A stretch of 64,000 nucleotides of DNA from contig WELA01000805.1 in the NCBI GenBank assembly GCA_009602735.1, forward strand, positions 119,980 through 183,979, read 5' to 3'. Shown here piece after piece: positions 11,241-20,999 of the stretch. This DNA comes from Mesotaenium endlicherianum (Eukaryota; Streptophyta; Zygnematophyceae; Zygnematales; Mesotaeniaceae). The position numbers and the translations under genes are program-made. Below the pieces are notes generated by a model that was not told the DNA's origin, did not search any database, and saw nothing but the letters and a program-made list of their open reading frames with translations. Every line of letters begins with the position of its first letter. Positions within the stretch are counted from its first letter, which is position 1.

Positions 11241-14200
11241 CACCTGATGTCCAACATTTCTTTTCTAAGTCAGGAGAACAATGCGAAAGTCAGGAAAAGA
11301 CAATCTCCCCTATCCTACTGCATTGCATGATTGCAGGTAGGAAGGTGAGGGCATTTGTTGACGGAGGGGCGTCACATACTTTTATCCATAAGGACTTAGT
11401 TAAGCGGCTAAGGCTGCCTACTGTCACCCAAGGGAATAGAAAAATATTCTTTGGAGATACCTCAAGTATCTCGGGAAAAGTTATAACCAAGCATATTGAG
11501 GTCCAATTGGGTTTTGGCATTACAGTTCTAATTGAAACGCTTACATTTGAGGTACTCAACACTGGCTTTTATGATCTCGAGCTAGGCAGGGCCTGGCTTA
11601 ACAGACATCAAATTGAAGTGTGTTGGACCAGAGGTACAGTTAAAGTGAGAGGAGCCAGTGATGGGCACACTAACTTGGCACCCACCAGTGCTCTTCCTCT
11701 TGTCTTGTATGGATGGCAAATGAAGGAAAAGAAGAGGCTTCCAGTAGGATGCAAATTGCTGAATGCAATGGAGTTCATCGAAAGCTGGAACTAGAAGGAG
11801 GATAGAATGTTCTATCTGCTAAGAGAGGTGCCTCCTCAACCTGAAGAAGTGGTTGAGAAAAAAGTGAGCCCTCTGGAGCACCCTATTGCTGCAAAAATTG
11901 TTGCTTAGTACCCTGATGTTTTTAACATGCCTCCAAGACTACCCCCTAAGAGGGAAGTAGATCATAGGATTTATATATTACCTGAAGTCAGCCTCCCTGG
12001 CAACGCACTTATGGCTTGTCATATGTGGAGAGCGGAGAGTTGAAAACATAGATTGCAGAGCTTCAGGGAAATGGTTATAATTCCCCCAGTAAATCACCTT
12101 ATGGCGCACCCATCCTAATTGTTAAGAAAAATAATGAAAGCATGCGGATGTGCGTTGATTACAGAACTCTTAACAGAATTACAGTAAAGAACAGGTATGC
12201 TTTACCTAGAATCAAGGACTTGCTTGATACCCTGTCTGGTGCTAAAGTGTTCAGTAAGATAGATCTCAAGAGTGGTTATCAACAAATCAGAATTGCTGAG
12301 GGAGATGAGACAAGACTGCCTTCCGCAAACGTTATGGACACTATGAGTTTAATGTGATGCCATTTGGACTGACTAATGCTCCTGCAACCTTCATGGGTGC
12401 TATGAATGACATTTTCAAACCTTACCTGGATAATTTTGTGCAAGTCTTCCTGGATGATATTTCAATCTTCTCTAAAGATGAAGCGCAGCATGCTGAACAC
12501 TTAGGGACAGTCATGGTATTCTGAGAAGAAATCAATTATATGCTAGGATGAGCAAGTGTGATTTCTTCAAGGAAAGTATTGAATTCTTAGGCCACGTTGT
12601 CTGTAAAGACGGCATCAGTGTGGATTCTCAAAAAGTTCAGACCATAAGGGACTGGCCAGTGCCACAATCTGTCTCCAAAGTTAGATCCTTCCTTGGATTG
12701 GCTAACTACTATAGGACATTTATTGAGAATTATTCTACAAAGGCCAGTAAATTGATTGACCTTACTAAGAAAGACATATGGTATGTGTGGGGGGAAGAAC
12801 AACAGGCTGCCTTCCAAACCATTAAAGATGCTCTTTGTTCTGCCCCAGTCCGAGCCGTGTATGACCCTAGCAAACCTGTGCGGGTGGTTACTGATGGTTT
12901 TGACTTTGCCATGGGTGCTATTTTGTTGCAGCCTGCTGACAAAACCACGAAGGATGATAAGGTACGGCAGGAGTAACACCCTGTGCTGTATGAGTCTATG
13001 AAATTCAACCTAGCAGAAATTAATTATTCTGTGCATGATAAAGAGCTGCTTGCTATCATTCATGTGCTTAAACATGGTAAAGCTTTTAAGGTGAGTACAG
13101 ATCATCTAGCTCTTACTCACTTTCAAAAGAAGTCCAAGCTGTCGAGGAGGGAGAACCGCTGGAGCCAAATGCTGGAGCAGTTCCAAGTCCAGATTGACTA
13201 CAAACCAGGGAAGTTGAATCTTGCTGATGCACTCTCTAGAAGACCTGACTTGCAAGGAAGGAACTTTAGTCAGCATGCTGTAGATAAAGTCCTTCGTGCA
13301 CTCACTTCACTAAAGGTGAAAAAGTTCTTCCTTGAACAACTTAGGAAAGCCTACCTTTCTTACCCAACATTTGAGCCCAGCCCCACTGATGGTGTGTGTC
13401 CTGCTACTGCCTCGGGTATAGGCTTAAGGGAGGGGTCTGGGTGACTGAAACCACTTCAGGCAGGCTGAAGCTGGTCATTCCCAATAACTTGGAAATAAGG
13501 TCCCTCTTACTGAGTCAAGCGCATGACAGTTTACTGGGTGGGCATTTGGGGTAGGCCAAAACTGTTGGCAAACTGGCAAAACACTTTCATTGGAATGGGT
13601 TGCCTCGGGAGGTCTTGAAATATATTAAGTCCCGTGATCATTGTTAGAGAAATAAGTCTAGGCACACACCACCCGGGGGTCTCTTACAACCACTGCCCAT
13701 CCCAGCTGGACGCTGGGAAACGATATACATGGACTGGGTGTAACACTACCAAGAACTGCCAATGGACATGATTTGATACTCGTAGTATTGGATAAATTGA
13801 CAAAAATTGTTATTTTCATCCCCACAACTGTCAAAGCATTTGCACTTAAAACTGCGAGACGGTTCTACAACCATATAGTATGCCAACATGGGCTACCCTC
13901 TAATATCATCTCAGACAGAGACTCCAAATTTACCTCTAAGTTGTGGAGAGCTTTAATGGGGTTAATGGGAGTCAAACAGCTGCTCAACACAGCAAACCAC
14001 CCTCAAACTGATGGGCAGAGTGGAAGAACTAACCGAGTTCTGCAAGAGGTGTTGAGAGCATATGTTAAATAAAAACAAGATAATTGGGATGACCTGTTGC
14101 CTCAAATTCAGTTTGCGATCAATAGTGCGGTGCACGCGTCAACGGGAAAGACCCCTTTTAAACTTAATCTAGGTAGAGTCCCTAAGTCTCCTTTGGATGT

Positions 14201-14245
14201 GCTAGAGGAGTCTTTAACTCACCCTGAGGGGATTGACAATCCAGT
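11241..14245 (+). pseudogene. Family A pol: protease, RT, RNase H, integrase (fossil)
   Basis: Protease lies at about 11310-11640 with active-site motif DGGASHTF. Reverse transcriptase lies at about 12140-12560, with [17 protein letters not shown] and the catalytic block VFLDDIS. The RT thumb and RNase H lie at 12548-13250, including FLGLANYYRTF, TDGFDFAMGAILL and a TDH motif. Integrase lies at about 13480-14245, with the core HGLPSNIISDRD and NHPQTDGQSGRTNR. The product would copy and integrate the element's RNA. Broken in several places. No chromodomain is seen before the element stops at 14246. Confidence 0.8.
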
Positions 14246-14246
14246 G

Positions 14247-14436
14247 TGTAGTGAAACAGATAGATAAAGTACTTAGTAAAACAGAATACTTTATCTATTC
14301 AAGACAAGGATCTTTGAACACAAGTGGTAGCTTCTTGAAAGAGAGATGGCTTCTTGAAAGTTAATAAATTTCTGGATTTTTGGCAAGTACAAGAGAGATT
14401 CTGGAATGTCTTTCTATGTTCTAGCTCTTGTTTAAA
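14247..14436 (-). repeat. B1 3' LTR piece
   Basis: On the plus strand it begins TGTAGTGAAACAGATAG, like the left end of the LTR at 19269-19764, and stays near-identical to about 14436. Confidence 0.8.
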
Positions 14437-17400
14437 TAAAACCCTGAAGTCTTCGGGCTTGTAGTAGAGGGACTTGGGGCTGGTCCAAGATGGGGGTTGG
14501 CGGTATGGAAGCGCTTCAACTTTCGTTGAACTTTGTCAAGGTAGTGCGCCGCCACCCAACTATTCTCCGAATCTGGATATCCTTTCCACTTGATCAAGTA
14601 TTGCTGCTGTCTCCTGAAATTTCTCATAGCCACTATGTCTTCCACTTCGTACTCCAAATGATCATCCACTATTGTTGGGGCTGGTGGGGTTGTCACACGT
14701 CCTGGGAACTTGTTGTCGGGTTGCACATATGGCTTGAAGAGGGAAGCGTGGAATACGGGGTCGATGTGCATAGTCTGGGGAAGTTCTAGCTTGAAAGCAA
14801 CGGGGTTGACTTGCTGGATAATCTTGAAGGGTCCCAAATACTTGGGAGAGAACTTGCTGCCGGCAGGCCTGTTGTTCAGGGAAATGTTCTTGGATGATAG
14901 TAACACGTTGTCACCCACTCTGTACGTAATTTCTCTTCTGGATCTGTTCGCCACTCTTGCTTGAGCATCTTGCGCGTGTTGTAGAGCTTTCTTCGCTGCT
15001 GTAAGGGCTGCTTCTAATGTCTCCATAAAATCTGTGGCTGCAGCTACTTCATCATGGCCAGCCGTGAAGCTCAGTGGCGTTGTCGGATGGAAGCCATAGT
15101 TGAGGAAGAATGGGGACTCTTGGGTAGAGGCCTGCGTAGTGTTGTTGTAGGCAAACTCGAGGGGGGTCAAGTACATGTCCCAGTCTTGCTCGAGGGTAGA
15201 CACGTAGGCCTTTAGAGAGGTCTTTAGGGTACGATTCATACGCTCGGTTTGCCCATCTGATTGTGGGTGGTAGGCAGTAGACATATCCAGCGATGTACCC
15301 AAGTTCTTGAAGAGATTTTTCCAGAAATGGCTTGTGAATCTTGGATCTCTATCTGACACAATTCTTGATGGTAGTCCATGGAGTCGGAAGATGTTGTCAA
15401 AGATGAGTCTTGCAAGTTGTGGTGCTGTAGCCTTAGTCGTCGTGGGAATAAAATGAGCCATCTTGGTAAGTCTGTCCACCGCCGTGAGTATTGCATTATG
15501 GCCTCGAGGTGTCACGGGCAAGTCCACGATAAGGTCCATTGAGATGTCCGTCCATTGTCTTTCGGGGATTGGTAGTGGTTGGAGGAGTCCTCCCGCCTTT
15601 TGCGATGATGGCTTGATTCTTTGGCATGTGTCACAGCTCCTGCAGTACTCCTTGACTTGCTTAGACATGCCTGGCCAACAATAAGTCCTAGCTAGAACGC
15701 CCGTGGTCCTTAGGATTTCAAAGTGTCCTCCAAGAGGGTTGTCGTGTGCTTCTCGTAGAAGCAAGAGCCGGAGGTCTAAGTCATTAGGAACACATCTCTG
15801 GCCCGTATCTTGCCTCACCCAATAATTGCCTTCTTGCTTCTTGCATGGGTCCAAGGCTGCTTCTCCGTTCTTGTAGTAAGGGTCTCTTTCATAGGCGGCT
15901 GAAAATCGAGCTTCCAGATCTGTCTTCAGGGATACCATCACTGCATTTAATTGCAGTCTTGAGAGGGGGTCAGCCGGGTTTGTCTTGCCGGGCTGGTACT
16001 GAATCGTGATGTTGTATTGTTGCAAGTATCCGCTCCATCTTGCTTGTCTCCTTGAGAGATACGGCTGCGTTTGGAGGTGCTTTAACGCCTCGTGGTCCGT
16101 GGTGACCAGTACTTTGCGTCCTTCAACGTAGCAGCGCCAAACCTTCAAGGCATGTACAATCGCCAATGCCTCTCGCTCCGTGGTTGTATAATTTTGCTCG
16201 GCTGGATTTAGCTTCCTTGACTCGTAGGCGATGGGCTGCAGTCCCTTGCCTTGGTCTTGAAGCAGGATTGCTCCTATTGCATAGGAAGATGCATCGGTGA
16301 TGACGTGGAAGGGCCAATCTGGGTTTGGACTTGGGAGTGTGAGCACCGGGGATGTGGTCAATCTTCGCTTTAACTCTTGAAATGCCTCTTCCTCTTTCTC
16401 GGTCCATGTATATAGCCTGTCCTTCTTGAGTAGATCTGTCAGGGGGGCTGCTATGTGCGAGAAGCCTTGGATGAATTTTCTGTACCAATTGGCAAATCCC
16501 AAGAATGACTGGAGTTCTTTCTTGGTCGTGGGGGTTGGCCATTCCTCCACCACCGTGGTCTTCTTGGGGTCGATCTTGATGCCATCAGCAGTCACGTGGA
16601 GACCTAGGAACTCCACTTCTTGTTTGGCAAACTCGCACTTTGACTCCTTCGCAAATAGCTTGTTTTGCTTCAATACTTCAAGGACTTCTTTCAAGTGTCT
16701 CCCATGCTCTTCAAGGGTCTTGGTGTAGACAAGGATGTCATCGATGAATACCACCACAAATCTGTCCAACATGGGCTGAAATATGGTGTTCATCATAGTC
16801 ATGAAAGTTGCTGGCGCGTTGGTGAGTCCAAATGGCAAGACCATGAACTCAAAATGTCCATATCTTGTCCTGAATGCCGTCTTCTCTATGTCCGGTTCTG
16901 CGATGCGAATCTGGTGGTAGCCGCTCCGTAAGTCAATCTTCGTGAAGTACTTGGCTCCAACCAGCCGGTCCATGAGCTCATCCATGCGCGGCAGCGGGTA
17001 TCGATTCTTGATGGTGATCTTGTTGAGGGCGCCCTTGTCCACACACATCCTCAAGGTACCATCTTTCTTCGTGACAAATAGCACCAGGGCTCCAAATGGC
17101 GACTTGCTAGGTCGAATGAAGCCATGCTCCAGTAGCTCCTTGATTTGCTTCTTGACTTCGTCTAGCTCCGTGTATGACATTTTGAACGTAGGCCGAGAGA
17201 TGGGCTTGCTTCCGGGCTCCAACTCTATCTTGTGGTCTACGAATCTTTTGGGGGGTAGGCCCTTGGGCAATTCCGGGGAGAACACTTCTTTGTAGTCCTC
17301 TAAGACTTCTTGTATCTCCTTGGGAACGGGGCTGCCTTCTTGACTCTCGATGTCTTTCTTGATGTCTTTTGGCGTGATCAAGGCCAAAAGAAGCTCGTGT

Positions 17401-18029
17401 CCCTTCCTCACAAGTCTCTTGAGTTGGAGGGCGGACAATAGTATCTCGTGTGCCGGCTTCTGGATGTCTTGGGTCTGGATATTCTGGATTGCGCGCAAAA
17501 TACAGATTCTTGAAGTGATGTCATTCTTGATCTTGATAGTACCGGTCCTCCAATCAACTTGGGGGTTGTGCTTGGTCAACCAAGGCGTCCCTAGGATGAC
17601 GTCGTACTTGCCCAATTGCATGGGGGAGAACACTACTCTATCCTTGAAGGACTTGATAGAGAGTGCCAAGGGGTACGTCTTCTTGGAAGGGGTAGTATAG
17701 GAGAATCCATCGGGCATCATAATCTCCTCGTCGTGGTCAAGAGTTCGCATAGTAATACCGTGCTTGGTGGCAAAATCTGCAGCAATGAAGTTGCCTTGAG
17801 CTCCGCTATCCACCAAGATGTGGACCTTCTCTCCTCCAAGGTAACCTCTCAAACTCATTGGGGCTGGAACGTCGTCTTCAACGGGGGTCTCCACCTCACT
17901 TGGCGTGTTGCCTTCTCGTGAAGTGGGTCTTGGGGTGGTAGGCTCCTGGCCTACCGGCGCTGTCCGTTTTTTGACAACTTTTTGGGGCATGAAAGTGCAC
18001 GATGGCCCTTTTCCTTGCAATAGAAGCAT
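14421..18029 (-). CDS. B1 pol polyprotein: protease, RT, RNase H, integrase, chromodomain
   Basis: An open frame of 1202 codons. Protease has [10 protein letters not shown] near residue 73. Reverse transcriptase spans about 265-440 with FIDD near residue 430. RNase H has TDAS near 578 and TDH near 644. Integrase has an HHCC zinc finger at about 762-802 and a DDE core: D832 in MDLIVDLP, D893 in VSDRD and E929 in DGQTERM. A chromodomain lies near the C-terminus ([12 protein letters not shown] then [15 protein letters not shown]). Chromodomains of this class direct integration to marked chromatin. The frame overlaps gag by 79 bases in the -1 relation and starts inside gag, so expression by ribosomal frameshifting is likely (see 17937-17972). 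It is almost the same protein as in B2. Whether it is active cannot be told from sequence. Confidence 0.9.
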   Translation of the reverse strand: MLLLQGKGPSCTFMPQKVVKKRTAPVGQEPTTPRPTSREGNTPSEVETPVEDDVPAPMSLRGYLGGEKVHILVDSGAQGNFIAADFATKHGITMRTLDHDEEIMMPDGFSYTTPSKKTYPLALSIKSFKDRVVFSPMQLGKYDVILGTPWLTKHNPQVDWRTGTIKIKNDITSRICILRAIQNIQTQDIQKPAHEILLSALQLKRLVRKGHELLLALITPKDIKKDIESQEGSPVPKEIQEVLEDYKEVFSPELPKGLPPKRFVDHKIELEPGSKPISRPTFKMSYTELDEVKKQIKELLEHGFIRPSKSPFGALVLFVTKKDGTLRMCVDKGALNKITIKNRYPLPRMDELMDRLVGAKYFTKIDLRSGYHQIRIAEPDIEKTAFRTRYGHFEFMVLPFGLTNAPATFMTMMNTIFQPMLDRFVVVFIDDILVYTKTLEEHGRHLKEVLEVLKQNKLFAKESKCEFAKQEVEFLGLHVTADGIKIDPKKTTVVEEWPTPTTKKELQSFLGFANWYRKFIQGFSHIAAPLTDLLKKDRLYTWTEKEEEAFQELKRRLTTSPVLTLPSPNPDWPFHVITDASSYAIGAILLQDQGKGLQPIAYESRKLNPAEQNYTTTEREALAIVHALKVWRCYVEGRKVLVTTDHEALKHLQTQPYLSRRQARWSGYLQQYNITIQYQPGKTNPADPLSRLQLNAVMVSLKTDLEARFSAAYERDPYYKNGEAALDPCKKQEGNYWVRQDTGQRCVPNDLDLRLLLLREAHDNPLGGHFEILRTTGVLARTYCWPGMSKQVKEYCRSCDTCQRIKPSSQKAGGLLQPLPIPERQWTDISMDLIVDLPVTPRGHNAILTAVDRLTKMAHFIPTTTKATAPQLARLIFDNIFRLHGLPSRIVSDRDPRFTSHFWKNLFKNLGTSLDMSTAYHPQSDGQTERMNRTLKTSLKAYVSTLEQDWDMYLTPLEFAYNNTTQASTQESPFFLNYGFHPTTPLSFTAGHDEVAAATDFMETLEAALTAAKKALQHAQDAQARVANRSRREITYRVGDNVLLSSKNISLNNRPAGSKFSPKYLGPFKIIQQVNPVAFKLELPQTMHIDPVFHASLFKPYVQPDNKFPGRVTTPPAPTIVDDHLEYEVEDIVAMRNFRRQQQYLIKWKGYPDSENSWVAAHYLDKVQRKLKRFHTANPHLGPAPSPSTTSPKTSGFYLNKS
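17937..17972 (-). promoter_or_regulatory. B1 gag-pol -1 frameshift signal: slippery site plus hairpin
   Basis: On the minus strand the gag frame reads TCA AAA AAC (17975-17966 region), giving the canonical heptamer A-AAA-AAC at 17972-17966 in the right phase for a -1 shift. Ten bases later the strand can form GGTAGGC-CAGGA-GCCTACC, a 7-bp stem with a 5-nt loop at 17955-17937, with the gag stop codon in the stem. Pol is open in the -1 frame. The same signal is present in B2 and B3. The heptamer is the one known from MMTV; its use here is inference. Confidence 0.65.
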
Positions 18030-19231
18030 AGTCCAGCCGTCATGAGAGCTTCTTTTTCAGCCGGGGAGAGTCTTGCTTTCACTCCTTGCTGGTTTCTTGC
18101 ATCATAAGTGTCATTGGAGGGTCTTCCACTCTTCCGGGCAGCCGCGGGGTCCCTTTTAATAACTCCGATTTCCATGGGTGTGGGTCCAGATTCGGATGTG
18201 GAAGGGGCTGCGTACACCCGCGTCGTCGGTACCCGTGAAGATGAAGGCACGGAGTGCTTGAAATCCAAGGTATCCACCTTTTGGGCCACTTCAATGATCT
18301 TTGAGAAGTCCGTCAAGTCGCGTAACTCCACTTCCTTTGCCACCTTGGGTTTGAGGCCAAAGATGTAGCGGTCAATCTTCTCCTCGAGAGACATGTTGGG
18401 GATCTCAAGAGTGAGGGCGTGAAATCTGGATGTATACTCTTGAACGGACGTCGTTTGCTTGAGATGGTGGAGCTTTCCTCGGGCAATCTTCTCCGCATTG
18501 ATGGGCATGAATTGCTTCTTGAGGGCCTCACGAAAATCTGCCCATCTTGCATATGATGGTGGGGGCTCTTGGCCGAGCATGGGGTGCGCCATAGCTTGAT
18601 ATATAGCCGCTTGATAGTTACGCCACCATGATGTTGCTGCTCCTCTAAGTAAGGTAACGGCAAAGGGAACGTAGTCCTCCTCGGGTACTTCAAGGAATGC
18701 GAGGTACGTCTCCACTTGGTAGAGCCATAAATTCAGGTTGGCACCTTTCCCGGGGTTGAAAGTGTCGGGTTTGCCGGGCTTGATGAGTTTCCTTGCTCTC
18801 GTTGGCTCTTGTGGAGGCGCTTGAGCCGGGGCTGGATTTTGAGCATTGCTCGCAATAGGGGCAACCATGGCAGCCATAGCTTCTCTTGACGCTTGCACGG
18901 TTGCTTCATAGGTGGCCAAGCCCACTTGGTTGTGGACGGTCATTAGGAAGGCTGCCCACTCATTTGCGGGAACTCCTTGTGGTGGGGTCAACTTTGCTAT
19001 AGCGGCTGCCACGGGATTTGACGGTGCTCCTCCTTGTGGTGCTTCTTGTTGTTGGAGATTTCCTTGAGTAGGCTCTCCCATCGACGCTGGAGGAGGGTGT
19101 GCTCCTCCTTGTGGTGCTTCTTGTTGTTGCAGATTTTCTTGAGTGGGCTCTCCCATCGGCGCTGGAGGAGGGTGTCTTGGAGAGGAAGGGCTTCCTTCGA
19201 AAGCTTGCTGTTGGTCTTGAGGATCGGCCAT
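17951..19231 (-). CDS. B1 gag
   Basis: A 426-codon frame starting with ATG 25 bases past the primer-binding site. The N-terminal third is rich in Q, P and A and holds two copies of a [10 protein letters not shown]-type segment (encoded by a ~70-bp tandem duplication at about 19030-19170). A retrotransposon gag domain follows, with [17 protein letters not shown] and [17 protein letters not shown] zinc knuckle near residue 407 ([14 protein letters not shown]) fits CX2CX4HX4C. Gag packs element RNA into cytoplasmic particles. It looks intact and nearly identical to B2 gag. Confidence 0.9.
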   Translation of the reverse strand: MADPQDQQQAFEGSPSSPRHPPPAPMGEPTQENLQQQEAPQGGAHPPPASMGEPTQGNLQQQEAPQGGAPSNPVAAAIAKLTPPQGVPANEWAAFLMTVHNQVGLATYEATVQASREAMAAMVAPIASNAQNPAPAQAPPQEPTRARKLIKPGKPDTFNPGKGANLNLWLYQVETYLAFLEVPEEDYVPFAVTLLRGAATSWWRNYQAAIYQAMAHPMLGQEPPPSYARWADFREALKKQFMPINAEKIARGKLHHLKQTTSVQEYTSRFHALTLEIPNMSLEEKIDRYIFGLKPKVAKEVELRDLTDFSKIIEVAQKVDTLDFKHSVPSSSRVPTTRVYAAPSTSESGPTPMEIGVIKRDPAAARKSGRPSNDTYDARNQQGVKARLSPAEKEALMTAGLCFYCKEKGHRALSCPKKLSKNGQRR

Positions 19232-19255
19232 CTTCTTGTGCTACCAAAGTGCCTA

Positions 19256-19267
19256 GCTCCGATACCA
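19256..19267 (-). promoter_or_regulatory. B1 primer-binding site
   Basis: On the minus strand TGGTATCGGAGC, one base inside the 5' LTR. Complementary to an initiator Met-tRNA 3' end with one difference. Confidence 0.8.
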
Positions 19268-19268
19268 C

Positions 19269-19764
19269 TGTAGTGAAACAGATAGATAAAGTACTTAGTA
19301 AAACAGAATACTTTATCTATTCAAGACAAGGATCTTTGAACACAAGTGGTAGCTTCTTGAAAGAGAGATGGCTTCTTGAAAGTTAATATATTTCTGGATT
19401 TTGGCAAGTACAAGAGTGATTCTGGAATGTCTTTCTATGTTCTAGCTCTTGTTTATATACTTGCTACATAAGTAATTTCTAGGAAGGTGTATGTTGATGT
19501 GTTGGCACCCAACACATCCCAAAACTTGCCACCTCTTTCTAGAATAATGTACACATGTCCTTTTGACCTAAAAATGGCACATCTGACTTTTGCCACATGG
19601 AGTTCTTCTAGGTCTTTCCTCTAACTTCGAAAATGCCTTGGAAGGTACAAAGGACATGAACCAAGTTACTAGAGTACCTATTCACACTTGACTCCACACA
19701 ATACCACTCCAAATATATTTGAAAACATTAAAATATATGCATACTAATAACTCAAATCACTACA
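19269..19764 (-). repeat. B1 5' LTR with TATA box
   Basis: 496 bp, TGTAGTGATTTGAG...GTTTCACTACA on the minus strand. A TATA box (GTATATAAAC) lies at 19451-19460 read on the minus strand, placing the expected RNA start shortly before the R/U5 part. It closely matches the LTRs at 55878-56380 and 62903-63405. Confidence 0.9.
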
Positions 19765-20157
19765 GCGCGTGTGTGCATGAAAAAAGTCGTCGAGTCTGAC
19801 ACACTGATCGAACAAATAACAAAAAAGCATCCAGTCATCGCCGATTTTGCGGGAAGTGGCTGACGGGGACAATTTCGACTTCTAACAACCTCAACTGTCG
19901 ATATTTCTTATTACCCCACGACCACCAACGTCGATCAAATTTACACTAACGCACCAGATCGACAAGCCAAGGGCCCAGGGCCCATAGCCCACCATTTTGG
20001 CCACCAACTTCTCCAAATGTACGTTGAGCTCCTTCGCTGCTACATTGAGTTAGACTTAGAAATCCTCTTCTCATTTTAGAGTCCAGACTTCTAGCCTCCA
20101 ATTCTCGTAATGTCGCTCAACATGCACTAAGAACACGTACTTAGAGTACTGGTGAAG
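19765..20157. other. Upstream region of the D1 hAT gene
   Basis: No reading frame or element end that I recognise. It lies between the B1 LTR and the proposed D1 start codon, so it may hold the D1 promoter and left terminus. No CAGGG-type hAT terminus is visible, so the true left end of D1 may be missing. Confidence 0.35.
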
Positions 20158-20243
20158 ATGGGCGATGGAGGGGACTCCCTTTTTATGTACTCGCAGGACG
20201 ATGAAGAGCCACTACTTGAGGTGGAGGAGGGCTCAAGTGTGAG
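20158..20243 (+). pseudogene. D1 hAT transposase exon 1, first half
   Basis: Starts with ATGGGCGATGGAGGGGACTC and encodes an acidic N-terminus (YSQDDEEPLLEVEEGSS). It stops at the C1 insertion. The five bases GTGAG at 20239-20243 are repeated at 25679-25683, and the frame resumes at 25684 in phase. It is the probable start of the transposase, because the reading continues into a good splice donor that matches the phase of exon 2. Confidence 0.55.
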
Positions 20244-20999
20244 TGAAAGGGGCAGAGTACCCTAGTGGAATCGTAGTAACTCACGAGGAAAGGAACTAGT
20301 TGCAATCATACTAACGAGTGCAGCGGCATATCACTAAGAAAGCTTAGGAAAATTTCTCAACATTTTGAGAAGCAAGAATTTGCTCACGAATGATGTAGGA
20401 TGAAAGGTCTTGTCATTACAAACCCGTAGGAATTTACAGAAGTGAAAATTGATAAGAAATGAAGTAATTATGCCTATTTATAGTTTTGTACGACGGCCGC
20501 TCGCCCCTAGGCGGGAGGGCCGCTTAGCAACGGATTTTCCCAAGTATTTGTCAAATCGTCCCTTCCAAAATATTCGTGAGAAAGCCACATCAATCTCATC
20601 TGACGTGTCGGGCCAAATTGACATCCACATACATGCATCGACATTACTAGAATATTCTAACTTAGACGCGCTAGGCTAAAGCGAAACTTCCAGGTAAATC
20701 GACCTAGTCGGCACTCCGCGTCAGCCGAACTTACGTGAAGGTTCGAGTTCATTCTAACGGGCCTGATCGCTCGACGCTGTCGGTTATTCCGGTGGTCGCG
20801 CTCACTGCAAATTTAAGGACAGTCGTCAACCGACCTCAAAATCAATTAAACTTCGGAAATCCATAACTCTCTCAATACTTGACCAAATTCGATGAACTTT
20901 ATATCCAAATGACCACAAAAACAAACTCTACACTCCTATGCAATCAGAATATACTATCATGAAACTCTGAAATGCACTTTATAAACCTATGACCTTACA
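20244..20999 (-). repeat. C1 3' LTR
   Basis: 756 bp; on the plus strand TGAAAGGGGCAGAG...ATGACCTTACA. A TATA-like ACTATAAATAGGC lies on the minus strand near 20470-20485. It contains the 17-mer at 20513-20529 shared with D2. Confidence 0.9.

Larger units (their letters stand above)
8858..14246 (+). mobile_element. Family A Ty3/gypsy element (plus strand), broken
   Basis: Starts with a 5' LTR (8858-9555) and a primer-binding site (9557-9568), followed by gag-like and pol-like sequence in the order gag, protease, reverse transcriptase, RNase H, integrase. The pol order and motifs place it in Ty3/gypsy. It stops at 14246, where element B1 begins, and no 3' LTR follows. It is a fossil with many breaks (about ten or more), so it is older than the B elements. 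Confidence 0.85.
14247..19764 (-). mobile_element. B1: chromodomain Ty3/gypsy element (chromovirus), minus strand
   Basis: Parts in element order: 5' LTR 19269-19764, primer-binding site 19256-19267, gag 17951-19231, pol 14421-18029, and a short piece of 3' LTR at 14247-14436. Gag and pol are nearly identical to those of B2 (50973-55840). The 3' LTR piece differs from the matching part of the 5' LTR by only about three positions in 190, which means a recent insertion. It is nearly whole, with one or two breaks. The flanking five bases (14242-14246 and 19765-19769) do not match, so the two sides may not be a simple insertion site. Confidence 0.9.

Noticed and set aside
16123-16542. Minus-strand frames such as 139 codons at 16123-16542 (and 52732-53151) and many plus-strand frames over B1 and B2
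   Set aside because: Shadows of pol in other frames; the same sequence is explained by RT and RNase H.
14242-19769. Target duplication around B1
   Set aside because: CAGTG and GCGCG do not match.
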